In this document: positions 32,612 through 44,694 of the stretch, in pieces
Position numbering within the stretch: position 1 is the stretch's first letter
Layout of the letters: every line of letters starts with the position of its first letter
NCBI GenBank assembly: GCA_015178975.1
Contig: WHVD01000198.1
Coordinates: 67,501-131,500 of the forward strand
Source: Hysterangium stoloniferum
Taxonomy: Eukaryota > Basidiomycota > Agaricomycetes > Hysterangiales > Hysterangiaceae
Length of the DNA: 64,000 nt
Direction of reading: 5' to 3'
Made by a program: the position numbers and the translations under genes
The notes under the pieces: model-generated
What the model was told of the DNA's origin: nothing
Seen by the model: only the letters and a program-made list of their open reading frames with translations
The model's database searches: none

Positions 32612-33790
32612 TTACATGGGCGTAACTAACGATGCAAGTGCCCACCGAATCTCGACGTTTCCGGGGGGAGGGGAGAACTCGAAACTTTCCAAAAGCTCAA
32701 TCAGGATAACCTGCATCTCGATGATCCTAATCACAAAGAACAAGCTTCCACACATAACTCAAGGATAAAAAAAATCCCACTCACGCGAATCTCCATCTAA
32801 AAATGAATTCAATGAGCTCTCTTTTCGGGGGATATTGCGATGAAACGACTAACCCCAAGACACGCTCTTACGCCGCTGCCGAACTAGCGCTACACTGTGT
32901 GTAAATGGTAAGACTTATTTCAAGCGAAAATGAACACACTAATATATTCACGAGAACTCCCAGATTTACTCCCTGTTTGACGCTACCGTCCATAAAACGC
33001 TCCGGCCGCCAAACGTCGGCGTCATCACCCCAAACGGACTTAAGCCTGAACGTAGTTAGGGGGGTGGCCACATTGAATATTGCGTGCGAACCTGTTATAT
33101 GCGATGATGGATATTCTGACTTTCTGCCCCGTAGCGATTCGAACAGTTGTAATGGCTTCTCCCGTCTTCGTCGTTATAGTTGTGCACAGAGGAATGATGT
33201 CGTCCCGTTTTGACTCACGCTTGAATGTCGGAATAATGGGATGAAACCGCAAGGTTTCCTATATACCGATAAACTCTAAATATATAAGTAGGCCAGTCGT
33301 ACATACCTTGATTAATGGCAGGAGATATTTCATAGAGTCGAGGTCGGTGTCTGATATCTCCTCACCTCCGCGTTTTGTGACCCGTGTACGGGTCGCTTTA
33401 ATCTCATCCCTAACCAACGTCTGATATTCCGAGCTTTTTGCAAGGTCATAGAGTGCCCATGCCATGGTGGTTGCAGTGGTCTCATGTCCAGCCAAGAACA
33501 GCGAACTAGACGACATCACTCAAATCCCAAATGACAGGAAATAATATAGCCACTAACGTCAAGTGCGATAGCACTTCCTTCTCCCTGAGCTTGTCTTTAG
33601 GATTTTCGGCCAAATTCGCTCTAACTAAAGTAGAATCAGTCTAATAGTCGACATGTAATGTCGCAGCGGGTCCTACCTAATATGTATGCTCATGATGTCC
33701 TTGGAGCCCTCTTTCCCTGTAGCGTGGATGCCTGCCTGGCGGTCAACTACCTTCTTGGCGACGCTGAGGGCTACGTCTGAGCACCACTCG
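32612..33790 (-). pseudogene. Cytochrome P450, N-terminally truncated
   Basis: Segments in order on the minus strand: ALSVAKKVVDRQAGIHATGK, the I-helix FLAGHETTATTMAWALYDLA (AGxET intact), K-helix ETLRFHPIIP (ExxR), the WRPERFMDG segment, haem loop FGSGVRACLG then WRFA, and the end IIEMQVILIELLESFEF to LVTPM. So the catalytic C-terminal half is recognisable and the haem Cys is present. The first ~250 residues (membrane anchor through F-G region) are missing. The splice before WRFA is off by one base by my reading (GGGG at the donor), and the exon before FGSG needs an unusual acceptor. It is most likely a broken gene; a working truncated enzyme is unlikely. It lies between two UstYa genes and a GNAT. 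Confidence 0.75.
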
Positions 33791-33958
33791 AAGGAAAGTC
33801 ACAACACAGAGGAAAGTAATCGCGATGAGGCAGACAGTGAACACCGCACGTGATGAGGTCTTGAATGTCAAAAGGGGTTTCGGAACAGTGTAGCTATCTC
33901 CCTTCCTTGTCCATGATAAACCTGACGTGGGCACGCTGTAATCTCTATTATTGCCCAT
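33743..33958 (-). CDS. Small membrane-span frame overlapping the P450 remnant
   Basis: A 71-codon minus-strand frame starts MGNNRDYSVPTSGLSWTRKG and has one hydrophobic span (AVFTVCLIAITFLCVVTFL, about residues 38-56) followed by basic residues. It overlaps the start of the P450 remnant in another frame. It could be the first exon of a type II membrane protein (UstYa-like head) now joined to P450 debris, or an unrelated fragment. No motif decides it. Confidence 0.3.
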   Translation of the reverse strand: MGNNRDYSVPTSGLSWTRKGDSYTVPKPLLTFKTSSRAVFTVCLIAITFLCVVTFLRVVLRRSPQRRQEGS

Positions 33959-34331
33959 CCGATGATTCTAAACGTGGCATGTAGTCCCTGTATGCTGTTG
34001 ATGCTAGTCAAGTTGGTAACATGTTTGGAAGATTCTTCAGGTTCTTTTCAGGATGGATAATAAACGGATATTTAATGTCATTGGGTGGTTTTAGAATCCG
34101 AAGGCCAATAAAGATGTACGTAACCTGCGGGCAATTGTCCAGTCGGAACGGGTTGTTTTAAACGCCTGGCTCCAAGGCTATCAATCGACCGTACTTCTAT
34201 TCATCTCAGAAATAACTCGTGTTCCCTTCCTAAACGTGATCGAGACCAGTGTGTTATATTCACGGCTCACGGAATACAAAGAAACAGCTCAATAGGATCC
34301 CATTTGAAACATTATCACAATAAGAGGCAGC

Positions 34332-35221
34332 CTAGAATTTATCCAATACCCATACTGAGAATCCACCAGCGGGACTTTCATAATCTTCTTCACTTCTGAC
34401 TGTATAACCCAAGCGGTCATAGATTGACAGCTTGAGGGATTCTCAGAAATATTGTTCAAATGTTTGAGAAAAACTTGACTGCAAGACTTACATTCTGAAG
34501 ACTTTGAGTCTCAAGACATAACCTTTTTCTTTCCGTGCGTGCCTTGAAGGAAATTGACTCACCAAATTCAGAGAGCATACGAATAACTCACTTTATTAGT
34601 GACAAAGGCATCCAAGGCCTTCCCAACACCTTTTCCCTGGAATTCAGGATGAACGCCGAATAGTTGAAGATGCCAAGCGTCGAGTTTGGTACCTTCGCCA
34701 AGAGTAGCAGTCGTTTGGGCGTCATATTTTGGTAGGAACTGGGATATAATGGTCAGTAATTTAATTCTCCTCTTATAAATCTTCTGTTTGGAACAGTTAG
34801 GTAAATAGGAGAACTTACGTATTCCATCCACCATCTGCGAAGATCCTCTGGATAGCTAGCAAAAAGGTCCTTAAACCCTGCCTCGCGTTGTTCGGGTCTG
34901 GGAACAAAATTGAATAGGGAAACAATCAGTATCAGTATTGCCTGAGAGTCAAGAGAACGCTAACGTATGGAGCAACCCCGTACCGGGTCCAAACCACGCT
35001 GCAACTCCGACGAGACGGTCCATGCCAACGTGAGATGGCATCTCAAATGGTCCGGCATCCTGCTCCCCATTTCTTTCCTGGCAGTATGCCACATACACTT
35101 CTCCGCCACCGACAGCAACAGCAGCAAGCGTCGCCTTTTCAAACGAGAAAATCAGATCTTTATTACCGCCAACCGCGGCGTTGGTGAATTGGTCTGTATA
35201 ACGTATTAGGGTACATGACAT
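34332..35221 (-). CDS. GNAT-family N-acetyltransferase, five exons
   Basis: Exons 35221-34965, 34897-34819, 34738-34592, 34542-34492 and 34430-34332 join in frame to 210 residues. All introns have GT...AG ends. The acetyl-CoA-binding motif A is clear: HLQLFGVHPEFQGKGVGKAL, with Q-x-x-G-x-G. ETQSLQNLSIYDRLGYTV is the usual motif B end. N-terminal part includes AAWFGPGTG, typical for fungal GNATs that are annotated broadly as acyltransferases. It transfers an acetyl group from acetyl-CoA to an amine; the substrate is unknown. No defects are visible. It neighbours a P450 remnant and UstYa genes, so a tailoring role in a small-molecule pathway is possible but unproven. Confidence 0.88.
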
Positions 35222-35876
35222 TGTTGGTCAATACTGTAAGATACTGGGCCTTTATGGTTGGCCTTTGTCAATACCTCGGCTGCTGCATCGAGATCTTCAT
35301 CTGGAAGTCATTCAGCGGTGTTGATGATGACGGGTTAAGGGTTGATAAAGATAGAACCTACCAGAAGGGTTGTCAAGAAGTCGAATGCGGATTCTGGAGT
35401 CTGTCATTACTGTAGGATCCTCAAACCAAGTGGTAGAATATCTAGCTCTTTGGGCGGATAAAGGAAGGCGCAGGTGATTTTAATTTATGGCCTCGCCAAG
35501 CCGGCGCACCTTACCAATCGGCACCCAATATCTTGCTCAATGTTGAAGACACACGTTGGCACTTTACATGTCGCTATTATAACATTATATGAAGGCATTA
35601 AGCAGAGATTTGGAATATACATGGACACTAAGTAGCTCAAACTACCATAAGCTGATATAGGTGCCGAGGTGTGGCATTTTTTTATTGCCGTTGGCGAGGT
35701 GCGCCGCCTTTCTGAGAGTATTTCCCGCGCCATGTTCCTACTGTAACAGTGACGTAATAACTTTTGCGAGGCAGGGGCTGAAGATAATGGCATCACCGTG
35801 GTCCACTTGTAACCATAGGCGTCTGTTCCAGAGACCACGGGTCTTTCAGGACGTTCATCTTAAATAGTGCTTAGCA
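35222..35876. other. Intergenic, divergent promoter region
   Basis: This lies between the divergent GNAT and second UstYa genes and probably carries both promoters. No other feature is supported. Confidence 0.45.
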
Positions 35877-36639
35877 ATGCATCTCCGTCATGTTCTTTCA
35901 AGATCCGTAAAAAGTAGAGTTCTCCTAGGTGGATCGTCAGGTCTCTTGATGATGTTAACTGCGTTGATGTTTATTTCATTACGACATAAGGATCTCCCGA
36001 TCCTGAATGGCGAACCCGAAGGTCTTGTCTGCTTATCAATTATACTACCTCTACTATATTGATAATTTTTCAAATCCTCCCGATAGCTGCATCGATCATC
36101 GACGGTCCACGAGCATCCAAACTTGACGTGCCCATAATGGGCTGGGTAAACATGATGATCGAAGACACAGTACATTACAATCCCCATTCCCCCGAAAGCG
36201 AAGAAGAGTTTTCCCGACTCTTGCCTTCCGGAAAACACCTCATCCATGTTGATGAGGATCAACCGTATACTCTCGCAATGTTTCATCAACTCGACTGCTT
36301 GGGTGTCATAGCCAAGCAATACGCTGAACATACCCTTCCTACAGCCTTTACACGACATTGTCTTAATTATCTTAGACAGTCCATCCTATGCTTGGCGGAC
36401 AACCGCTTAGAATCTGTTAGAGCACCTGGGGGTGATCGGTGAGTTTTCCTTGTAGTAACTATAATAGTGACGAGCTTTCCATTTGTTAATTAATCATGGT
36501 CAGAATTGCCAGCTTTTCATCGGATTATGTGTGTAGGGATTGGACAACTGTATATGATGCCGCGGAAGCGAATTATCTGCAGTATAGTTCACCGTCGCAC
36601 ACTGCTATGCCAAACCGTAGTGGCACGGCCCTATTTTGA
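35877..36639 (+). CDS. UstYa-type oxidase (DUF3328), copy 2
   Basis: Exons 35877-36021, 36087-36438 and 36504-36639 join to 210 residues. One membrane span lies at about residues 17-34 (LLGGSSGLLMMLTALMFI). The family core shows DTVHYNPHSPESEEEF, MFHQLDCLGVI and TRHCLNYLRQSILCLADN, and the end VCRDWTTVYDAAEANYLQ. In the first motif, HxxHC has become HQLDC: the second His is replaced by Asp. The family uses these residues in its presumed metal site, so activity might be altered. Length and introns otherwise fit. The gene is divergent from the GNAT gene, with 655 bases between the starts. Confidence 0.85.
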
Positions 36640-38100
36640 ACGATTTGGCTTTGTATGGATTGGATTATCCCTTAAATATTGTATTGATTTGCATCCTGGA
36701 CAAGCTCACACTTTTTTATTTAACTATTTGAATCTTGCTCAAATTAGATCACCCCAATGAGGTTTACAGCCCGGATAAGACTGTGATTACTTCAAAAATA
36801 TATTTAAAATTTCGTCTGCCCAGGATGAGGATAAGTCGCATGTGTCAAATGGACTTCTCTAGTAGCAATTAGTATGTACCCAAATACCTTCATTCAAACA
36901 GTGTGTCTGGATATTCAGACTTCTGAATCTTCCGAAATTTTGCGGGACAAATGTCACTTTATTTCCGTCAATGCATGAGACAAAACTCGGTACAAATGTC
37001 TCTCGCTAGAGGGTTGATAATAAGGACGAATTCGGATCCGTCGATATCAAATTTCATGCTGTTGACAACCACCGTGACCCTAGGATACCACAGAATGTAA
37101 AAGAACATATCCATTAAACGTTTACGAACACTATCCTTGGAAGAATCACGTATCAACTAACGAACAGCGATTGCTTCAGCTCCCATCCCATGAAATCAGC
37201 ATCCCCCTACCGGTGGATATTCAGAAATCCTATTGTATTGTTTGAGATATCATTTTCTAATGGCACAATAAATCCAGTGCAACACGCAAACCCAGGTCCC
37301 TGCGGGGCATATGCCTTCAATCCTATATCCAACGCGAGTCAAATAATCCTTTCAGGGCCGTGACCACGGGATTCCTTCATGCCTGCTTGCTGTATCAAAC
37401 GGCTTGAATCCCGTGGAAGGCCCGAATTAAACAAGAAGATAGTCATGGAACAGCTTCCCCCATACATCCCTGTTCAGGCTGCCTCCGGATAGCAAAGCAG
37501 TCCCTTGAGACCAAACTTATGTATGTTGTGCGGCTTGCGGGTTATCTTTTTCAAGAATGCCATCGTGTTCACACTACCTACGTTAACTATTTTCATTTCA
37601 GCACTCCGTCGCAACGTCCGTTGGAGCAATAACCTTCAGACCAGAAAATTGAACACCCAATAACAATACATCGGTGCCCCTTTACTAGTATATTCCTTGT
37701 AGACACAACGTAGCCTACTTACGATTACTGGCCTACTAGTAGTACGTTCAACTATGCTCAGATAGTAGCTAAACCTAGCTCACAAAATCGCCATATCAGT
37801 AGTTATCCAACAAGCAGAATAATATCGCGGCCAAGGCTGGTCCATGCAGCTACGGGAGAGCGTAAATTGCTCGGACCATGTCCATATTTATCACCGGCTG
37901 TGTCCTTAAAACGACTGAAACCGCTGGCACTTTCCCCTCGCGGGCATTGTCAGTCAAATCCTTTACTACGACCTCCTGTTGTGGGCTGTCGCCGTGTGAG
38001 TAGATCTTTGTACCTTCCCTAAACTGTAAAGGTTCAGAAAGTGTAAACCATCATTATTCTAGACAAAAAGAAGATCCAGACAGGACGACATTCTACAGAG
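36640..38100. other. Intergenic, no gene recognised
   Basis: I looked for a repeated precursor-peptide gene of the ustiloxin/dikaritin type next to the UstYa genes and saw none. Short frames lack motifs. Confidence 0.45.
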
Positions 38101-38775
38101 CTAGTACCCCTCAGCAGCCAGCATGTCGTTCAAGCATCTAACAACCTTCCCCACGCCTTCCTGTACTGCACCCCGATCACTCTCTACAACCTTATGGAGA
38201 ACCTTCGCATCGAAATGGTCCGTGTGCCAACGACGCAACGCTGTGAGAATCCTGCGCCTCCGTGACTCTATCAGGGAATGCTCAGAGGATAAAATGAACT
38301 GTGATATGGAGTGTGAACGGAGTGATTCGGGGATCATGACTGGACTTTGCATTGGCCAGGGAATAGTCTCGAAGGTAAGGCCGGAGGAGACAGAAGGTAA
38401 GGTCTGCCACTGTTCTTCGTAATTGGTCCATGCTTCACCCATTGTTGGACGGCGTAGAGGCGGTGGTCTGGGAGAAGGAGTGACCAGGGGTGATTCCTGA
38501 AGCGGGGGAGACGGAATCGACTCGAAAATATCCTGCCAAAGATCTCTTTCTCGTTTCTCTCGGTCCTCTCGCTGACGAGCTAACTCCTCCTCAAGGAACG
38601 CAGTCAACTCATCCTCCCATTGTCTCATCTCCTCCTCCCTCTTCCTCAGCATTTCTTCGATGCGCTTGCATGCTTCCTCTAGTTTCTGCCTTGCATCCTC
38701 AACCTCTTGTCTGTACCCCTTTTCTGTTGTACCACAAGATATGTCACTACTAGTAGAGTTCACTGTCATGATCAC
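38101..38775 (-). CDS. Coiled-coil protein with C-terminal J-like RWHxDxF motif
   Basis: A single-exon 224-residue frame. Residues ~20-78 form a strongly charged coiled coil (ACKRIEEMLRKREEEMRQWE and onward). A Pro/Ser-rich linker (SPLVTPSPRPPPLRRPTM) follows. The last ~60 residues read RRRRILTALRRWHTDHFDAK, then a Val/Arg-rich helix ending VVRCLNDMLAAE. The RWHxDxF segment resembles the RWHPDKF helix-loop of NFKBIL1/J-domain-like proteins common in mushrooms. The Pro of HPD is Thr here, so J-domain activity would not be expected. It could act as a scaffold; that is inference. A second Met at position 3 could be the real start. Confidence 0.75.
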   Translation of the reverse strand: MIMTVNSTSSDISCGTTEKGYRQEVEDARQKLEEACKRIEEMLRKREEEMRQWEDELTAFLEEELARQREDREKRERDLWQDIFESIPSPPLQESPLVTPSPRPPPLRRPTMGEAWTNYEEQWQTLPSVSSGLTFETIPWPMQSPVMIPESLRSHSISQFILSSEHSLIESRRRRILTALRRWHTDHFDAKVLHKVVESDRGAVQEGVGKVVRCLNDMLAAEGY

Positions 38776-39689
38776 AACAGCGAAATCTTAGTCAATTTCA
38801 ATCCTAGCGAAATAGGGACCACCGAACATACTTCTGGACTCTGTGGGACGAATTGGTGAACACACCGAGATAGGGTTTAGCAACGGGAGCAACTCGCGGG
38901 GATTGCATGCTTGTGATATAGGTAGAGGTGTGAGCCTCCAGGTGAGTTGGACACGCGGTTTTCAATACAGAGTGTGACACAGGCAGAGAGATGTGACATA
39001 TATAATGGCATGTGTCATTTGAGATGATGAGGGCGTCTCATATAGGTTTTCAGCAACGCAATGAGTTAGATATATCACGATGTCGTTTACACGAGAAAAA
39101 TTCTGACATATCACGTCTTGCGGGTGCTTCCAATTTATCGTTCAGGTCATCCATCAAAACCGAAATTCAACGGTGCTTACATATAATATGTATTTCGTAT
39201 CTCGTTTTTGGCAACCCTGTCACCAACCTATTAAAGTGATCTTCAATGATACTTGTCCCGACATATGAAAGCTATGTGCCACTACGCCATGCAACTACCT
39301 CTGCACTCCAAAGAGCTATCCGCTCCGCCGGTGACGAATCCGAGTCAGAGAAGCGGCCTTCTTAAGGTCCTGACGGACTGAAATAATTGTCTTGTCTACT
39401 GAAACCCCACAGAGGCAACTACTAATATACTTCAATCGAATCATTGTAGGTAGGACTCCTTGACCATCCACTTTCTCTGACGCTTTCGCTAGAAATGGTT
39501 GATTATCTCAACGTGCTAAAAGCAAACGGGAAGTATGATACCCCCTCATTATGAGTTTTGGATCTTCTTGTTCCGCTAACCTATATATAGACGGTCGGGT
39601 GCTCGGCACCGGCACTTGGCCCTGGGCTCGGTTCCGCTGAAGAGTCACGTTTTACTTGTTATATGTGGCTTCCTGTCTCTCCAGACTAC
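38776..39689. other. Intergenic, divergent promoter region
   Basis: No gene is recognised between the coiled-coil gene and RAE1. A TATA-like CTATATATAG lies at about 39581. Confidence 0.4.
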
Positions 39690-41217
39690 ATGGCTTTCCT
39701 CAAACCGTCAGGATTTTCACTCCCTTCCGTTATTTCTCCCTCGGAAAACAAGAAATCCCAGGACATAGAAGTGTCCAGTCCACCATCCGACTCAGTTTCG
39801 ACCTTGGCGTGGAGTTCCCAAGCTGATTTTCTCGCCGCCGGTAGCTGGGATAGTACTGTTGGGTTATATGTCATCGATAACGCTGGAAATTCTCAGGTAT
39901 ATAGAAAATCCAGGTGAACACATGGCGGGAATTAAACGGTATTAAATAAAACACAGAAAAGGGCGACTTATGCACACTCGGGACCTGTCTTGGGCGTATG
40001 CTGGGCTAAGGTATGTGTTTCAGGTGTGGTTAAAGTCAGGCATTATCTAGGTATTTTTTGTCATAGGACGGTACCCAAGTAATATCCGGAGGCGAAGATA
40101 ATGCCGCCCAGCTGTATGACCTGCAGAGCGGCCAATCAATGCAAGTAGCTGCACACAACGCGCCCATAAAATGTGTGAAATGGATTGATGCACACGGTGG
40201 ATTACTGGCAACAGGGAGTTGGGATAAGTCCTTGAAGGTGTGCATAGGATAACGAAATATCACCTGTTATCTAACTCTGTATGGACTGCACTTGCAGTTA
40301 TGGGATTTGCGCAGTCAAAATCCTGTTGTTACTCTGGAGTTGCCTGAGCGCTGTTATTCCATGGATGTTGTATTTCCTTTGATGGTGATTGGATGTGCGA
40401 GTCGTAAAATCAACGTTGTTGATTTGAAGGAGCCGAATAAACCCTCTCAAGTGAGTCCTCTGGCTAACTGTGCCTAGTAAATGTTCTCACCTAATATACT
40501 CAGACCATAGAATCCTCACTGAAAATGCAGACGAGGACTATAGCGTGTTTTCCATCCGCGGATGGATTCGCCACCGGCAGCGTAGAAGGCCGTGTCGCGA
40601 TAACGTTTCTCGATGAGAAAGCACGCAGGTGCGTTGCTATCTGTGCACACAGCGTATCGGATATGATGATAATAATGATTCGTTTAGAAATTCTGATAAT
40701 TACACTTTCAGGTGTCACCGCAAAGAGGACCCGCCACCAAAGAAACTCAACAGCTATGTTTTTGCAGTCAATGACATAAAGTGACCCTGAAGCCTATAGC
40801 GGACACTAATAGCTAGCATACTAATATTTTTAACTAGATTTCATCCCATACACGGAACATTTTCCACAGCCGGCGCCGATGGGACAATCAGTTTCTGGGA
40901 TAAAGATAGTAGAACTCGTCTGAGAGGTAGGTTGTCCCAGGTCAATCGTCAGACGCGAGTAATATTCATGCAATCCCATAGGGCTTGAGGCTGCACCAGC
41001 CCCAATTTCCTGCACAGCATTCAACCGTACAGGAAGTATCCTTGCCTATGCTGTGGGCTATGACTGGAGCAAGGTGTGTCTTTTAATCGCCATGCTCCCT
41101 CTCTGATTGACCTGTCGTGGGATTCAGGGATACACGGGAAATAAGCCGGGTCTAGCAAATAAGATTATGCTACATGCATGCACAGATGAAGAAGTTAAAA
41201 AGAGGTCCAAGAAGTAG
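39690..41217 (+). CDS. RAE1: mRNA export factor Rae1/Gle2 (WD40 repeat), nine exons
   Basis: Exons 39690-39896, 39957-40010, 40067-40237, 40298-40450, 40504-40628, 40712-40780, 40838-40926, 40982-41073 and 41128-41217 join without a frame break to 349 residues. The WD40 blades show the conserved Rae1 phrases: [99 protein letters not shown], then [20 protein letters not shown] and [20 protein letters not shown]. The protein binds the GLEBS motif of nucleoporins at the nuclear pore and supports mRNA export and spindle assembly. An in-frame Met nine codons upstream (39663) is an alternative start. Length is normal for the family and no defects are visible. Confidence 0.95.
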
Positions 41218-41538
41218 CACGCTAGAGATAACCGTTGAATGTTGTATACTAATTGTAGTGTTAAAACTCAGCATTACTTTAACTATTTGAATAAAGAATT
41301 ATTCTTATCGAATTGAAAGAGGAGTCTCTATCATTGTAACAAGAAACATCGGTGTACTGCGGTTGCTTAATGGGAAATAATTTAGTTATTACAAGTGATA
41401 CAAATTACATTATGGATGTATGTCCTTTCGATATACGAAGCAGAATGTTCCCTCCTATGATTTTTACATTTTGTGTTGTATGATTTTTGGCGAGTTAAGA
41501 TTGACATCATTAAGTATGGCGCTAAGCTCCCAGGCTCA

Positions 41539-42875
41539 TCAGATAAATTCCTGAAGATAAATAATGGGAACTAACACGAGTTCTCTCGGAGTCGAACCAT
41601 ACGCATCGACGACGATCTCTCGAGCTCGAATATGCTGTTTGGCACAACAGAGAAAAGCTCGCGCTTGGTGGTCCTTCCCCGGTAAATAGATATCTAAAGA
41701 TGATCTAAAAACATGTGCTAAAGCCAACCAAACATTCACAAGTCAAATGTGCTGACCTCTGTGCAACATCCTCAGCTAATTGCATCAACGTATCAATCTC
41801 CTCGTCGAATAGGGGCCGCGTTTCAACAAGTCTTGCGACCACGAAGCGCAGCATAAACGAGAGAAACGTCCTGACATTATCTGACACCTCATCTCCTAAT
41901 GGCATGTACATCAATTGACGACAAAGGACGGATATGAAATACGACGCTGCATCGCTCGCGTGCATTTCTAATGGGGCCTTCATGAGACCATTGTACAGTT
42001 CATCTAGAATATAATCTGGAAGATTCCGCTGTAAAGCTCGGGTATACGAGTCGCATAACTCGGAAACTAGTTGGTATGATGGCGAGTGGATAAATCGACC
42101 ACGATCAGCCTCGTTGATTATTGCCATGGCACGATCCTGAAGGTCCGGCGTTTGGACACAACTATGATAGAGCGCGGTAGAGTTCAGAAATGGGTTGGTA
42201 GGAAGATATACAATACTTACCTGGTCATCATTAATGTGTTTTGCAGTATTCTACAGAGCTCACTTTCTGTCTTTACTTTGGACAGCGGCACAACTATCCT
42301 CTTTTTTCCCAGTTTTAATGTTAAGGTGACTCTAGGAATCTGCGTGTTAATATTGTTTTTGATAATTTGTTCATATTTCCAGCATCGTGTAGTGATAAAA
42401 ATCCTGTCGAGTCCGTTCAAACATCTTTCTCCAAGCCACTCTAGGCCCTTTCCCGCATAATATCCTGGACCTGTTCCACCAGAGGATGCTGTGGCCGACT
42501 TCAAAGTGTCGCGTAAGGATGCAGTACTTTTCATCACAGATGAATGAGGTCTTCGTCGCTGAGAAGGCGGTCGGGCTATTGCGACTATCGCTGTAGACGA
42601 CGTTACCGGCGATAGGAGGTCTGGTGGCGGTTGGGCGATACTACCCTCTCCCCGGCACTAGATAAATAAGGCACTGGACGATTTGTTGGAAAAGTACTAC
42701 TCACGAGTAAGCTGACCCATTGTGAGATTTGACTTTGAGTCAGCTGAATGTGTTGGCCACCCGTGCAGAGGATGCACACGGAATGATCAGGCTCGTCACA
42801 GGCCCATCGCCGACAAAGGATATCTTCAAAGTAACGATGTTGCTCTTCTAGGAATTCCGGACTAGGAAAAACCAT
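41539..42875 (-). CDS. Unidentified four-exon protein
   Basis: Exons 42875-42705, 42657-42221, 42161-41757 and 41704-41539 join in frame to 392 residues with good GT...AG introns. The N-terminal part reads MVFPSPEFLEEQHRYFEDI and CGG-type QLTQSQISQWVSLLCRG. The middle has LEWLGERCLNGLDRIFIT and TRCWKYEQIIKNNINT. The last third is helical (YILDELYNGLMKAPLEMHAS, FISVLCRQLMYMPLGDE, FMLRFVVARLVETRPLFDEE). No signal peptide or membrane span is evident. I do not recognise the family; the regular exon structure and convergent placement with RAE1 argue that it is real. Confidence 0.65.
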
Positions 42876-44376
42876 TGGACTTTGAGGGGGCAGAAAGATA
42901 CGAAGTATTGAACATGCATTAAGGGGTATAACTAGGGAAGTCCCCGTGTTCAGGGCAATCCAACGATAATACTTGGCAGACTTACATTCATTGATCTAGG
43001 CTGTGTTAATAAAAGAAACCGTTCTTGTTGGGTGTGCACTCGAATACTATGTTTGGGCATAATCATTTGAAATACCGCACAGCCTCTTCGTATGCGAGTT
43101 TCTCCGGTTCGCAGCATCAATCCTTTTCGTGCTCAGGTCCTCTTCCCAAAAACATCTGCCAGGAATGGGGGAAAAATCTCGGTAATTGGTTGATTGCCCT
43201 CGAGGCTAGCGTCTATTATGTAAAAGGCTCCCGCAAAATTCGCCGGACCTTACCGGCAAAAGGGCGATATGGAAGATATTAATTAGGGGTTAAAACATAG
43301 GAAATAGTAGAGTTTCCACTACTTGTTCAGTCACACGTCGCGCAACGGGTCTGAACCCAAACAAATTTGACCACTGTCGCGCATCATGTAAGTGGTCTGA
43401 ACTCATGCATATACATATGTACATGTATGTATATTTAAAATTGTAAAAAACATTTTCCATCGAAAATTTGGCAAGGTAAAGAAGTCAAAGGACAAGCACA
43501 ATAAGCCTATCATCTTCACAGCGCTCTCCAACAGTATCATTGGTGGCGTGAAATTTGATCGTTCGTGGTGGAGTGAACTTGCAGAACAGAGACGCATTTG
43601 TAGAATGTACTCATGAAGGGTGGTCTGTTTTATATAAAAGCTTTTCATAACGCAAATTCAGTGATGCAGCCTTCATATTGCTATTCAAAGATTAGGAATT
43701 AAATTAGACACAAAAGTTGGAAAACAAGAAATCTACCTGTTTGACAGGTACGGTGCGGCCACGTTGACCAGGTCATTAATGTGTGAGATATGGGTAGCAG
43801 CAGGACTTACATCCCAAAGGTGCCGGAGTCACAAAGGCTGTCAATACAACGATGATGATCGAGGCGAGCATGGGGACAAAATGGCGGACAGATGTGGTTG
43901 TGAAGCGGGGGGAGAGTTTGGGACACAAAAGCTCTTTCGCTGGGCAGCTTAAACATTCAAACGCTACTCAGTCCCATCAGCTGATGCATACATTTTTCAT
44001 TTTCACCGCTTAACCTCATGCGTGCATAAAGGACAAAAACAAGGGTGCTGCTTCGAGATTATCCCACTTTGTGTGATACTTCCTCGAAGCTGTGGAAAGC
44101 ATCTGATAGCTTAATGTCCAGGCATGGAAGACTTAATCGGCCCATTATATTTTAGTTTTTTTGCCGGTCACTGATAGTGAAGCAGTCATTATGCTTCCAT
44201 AATGCCACTTAGTCGACTTTTCAGGCCCTGAGAGTGTGCTTGATGCTTGGATACATAAAACTATGACAGAATAGCTCACAGTGGCGTAAGCAATACCACC
44301 AGGGTCCATATATCGCTATGTATAGTAAATATAGCCCTTTCAGTATTCATCAAGTATTTTCACATTGTAATCTGTC
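42876..44376. other. Intergenic, no gene recognised
   Basis: Short frames (43025-43282 plus, 43403-43648 minus, 43764-43952 plus) show no motif. Confidence 0.45.
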
Positions 44377-44694
44377 TTACGCTATTCCAACTTTCCCCCA
44401 GCCTATCTCAACGGAGCGAATAAATGCTCTTTCCTTGTATTGATCAGGTCGTGGGAGGTTGTTCGTCTCCGTGAAGTCGAGGTGAGGTTGCAATAGTTGA
44501 ACCGCGAGGGCAATTTCCCTCATCGTTAGTGCCAAACAAGCCATGGCCACAACCGAGGCTAGACCAAGGATTAAGTTGGTGGCGATGGGAGAAAGGTAGG
44601 TTGTGCTACAGTTCGAGTTCTGTTGCGGAGTGTACTGCTCTTTCTCGAAGCAAGGTGCGGACAACGCGTCCTGATTCAACGGTGCATATGCCAT
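44377..44694 (-). pseudogene. Truncated relative of the membrane-anchored protein at 29.5 kb
   Basis: The 105-codon minus-strand frame has a cytosolic head (MAYAPLNQDALSAPCFEKEQ), one span (NLILGLASVVAMACLALTM) and then NNLPRPDQYKERAF. Position and sequence match the span plus LPRPNQYIGL layout of the gene at 29512-30591. The whole extracellular domain is missing. It could be a short head-only gene, but truncation is more likely. Confidence 0.5.

Noticed and set aside
36640..38100. RiPP precursor gene beside the UstYa genes
   Set aside because: No signal peptide followed by repeated core peptides with basic cleavage sites was found in any frame I read.
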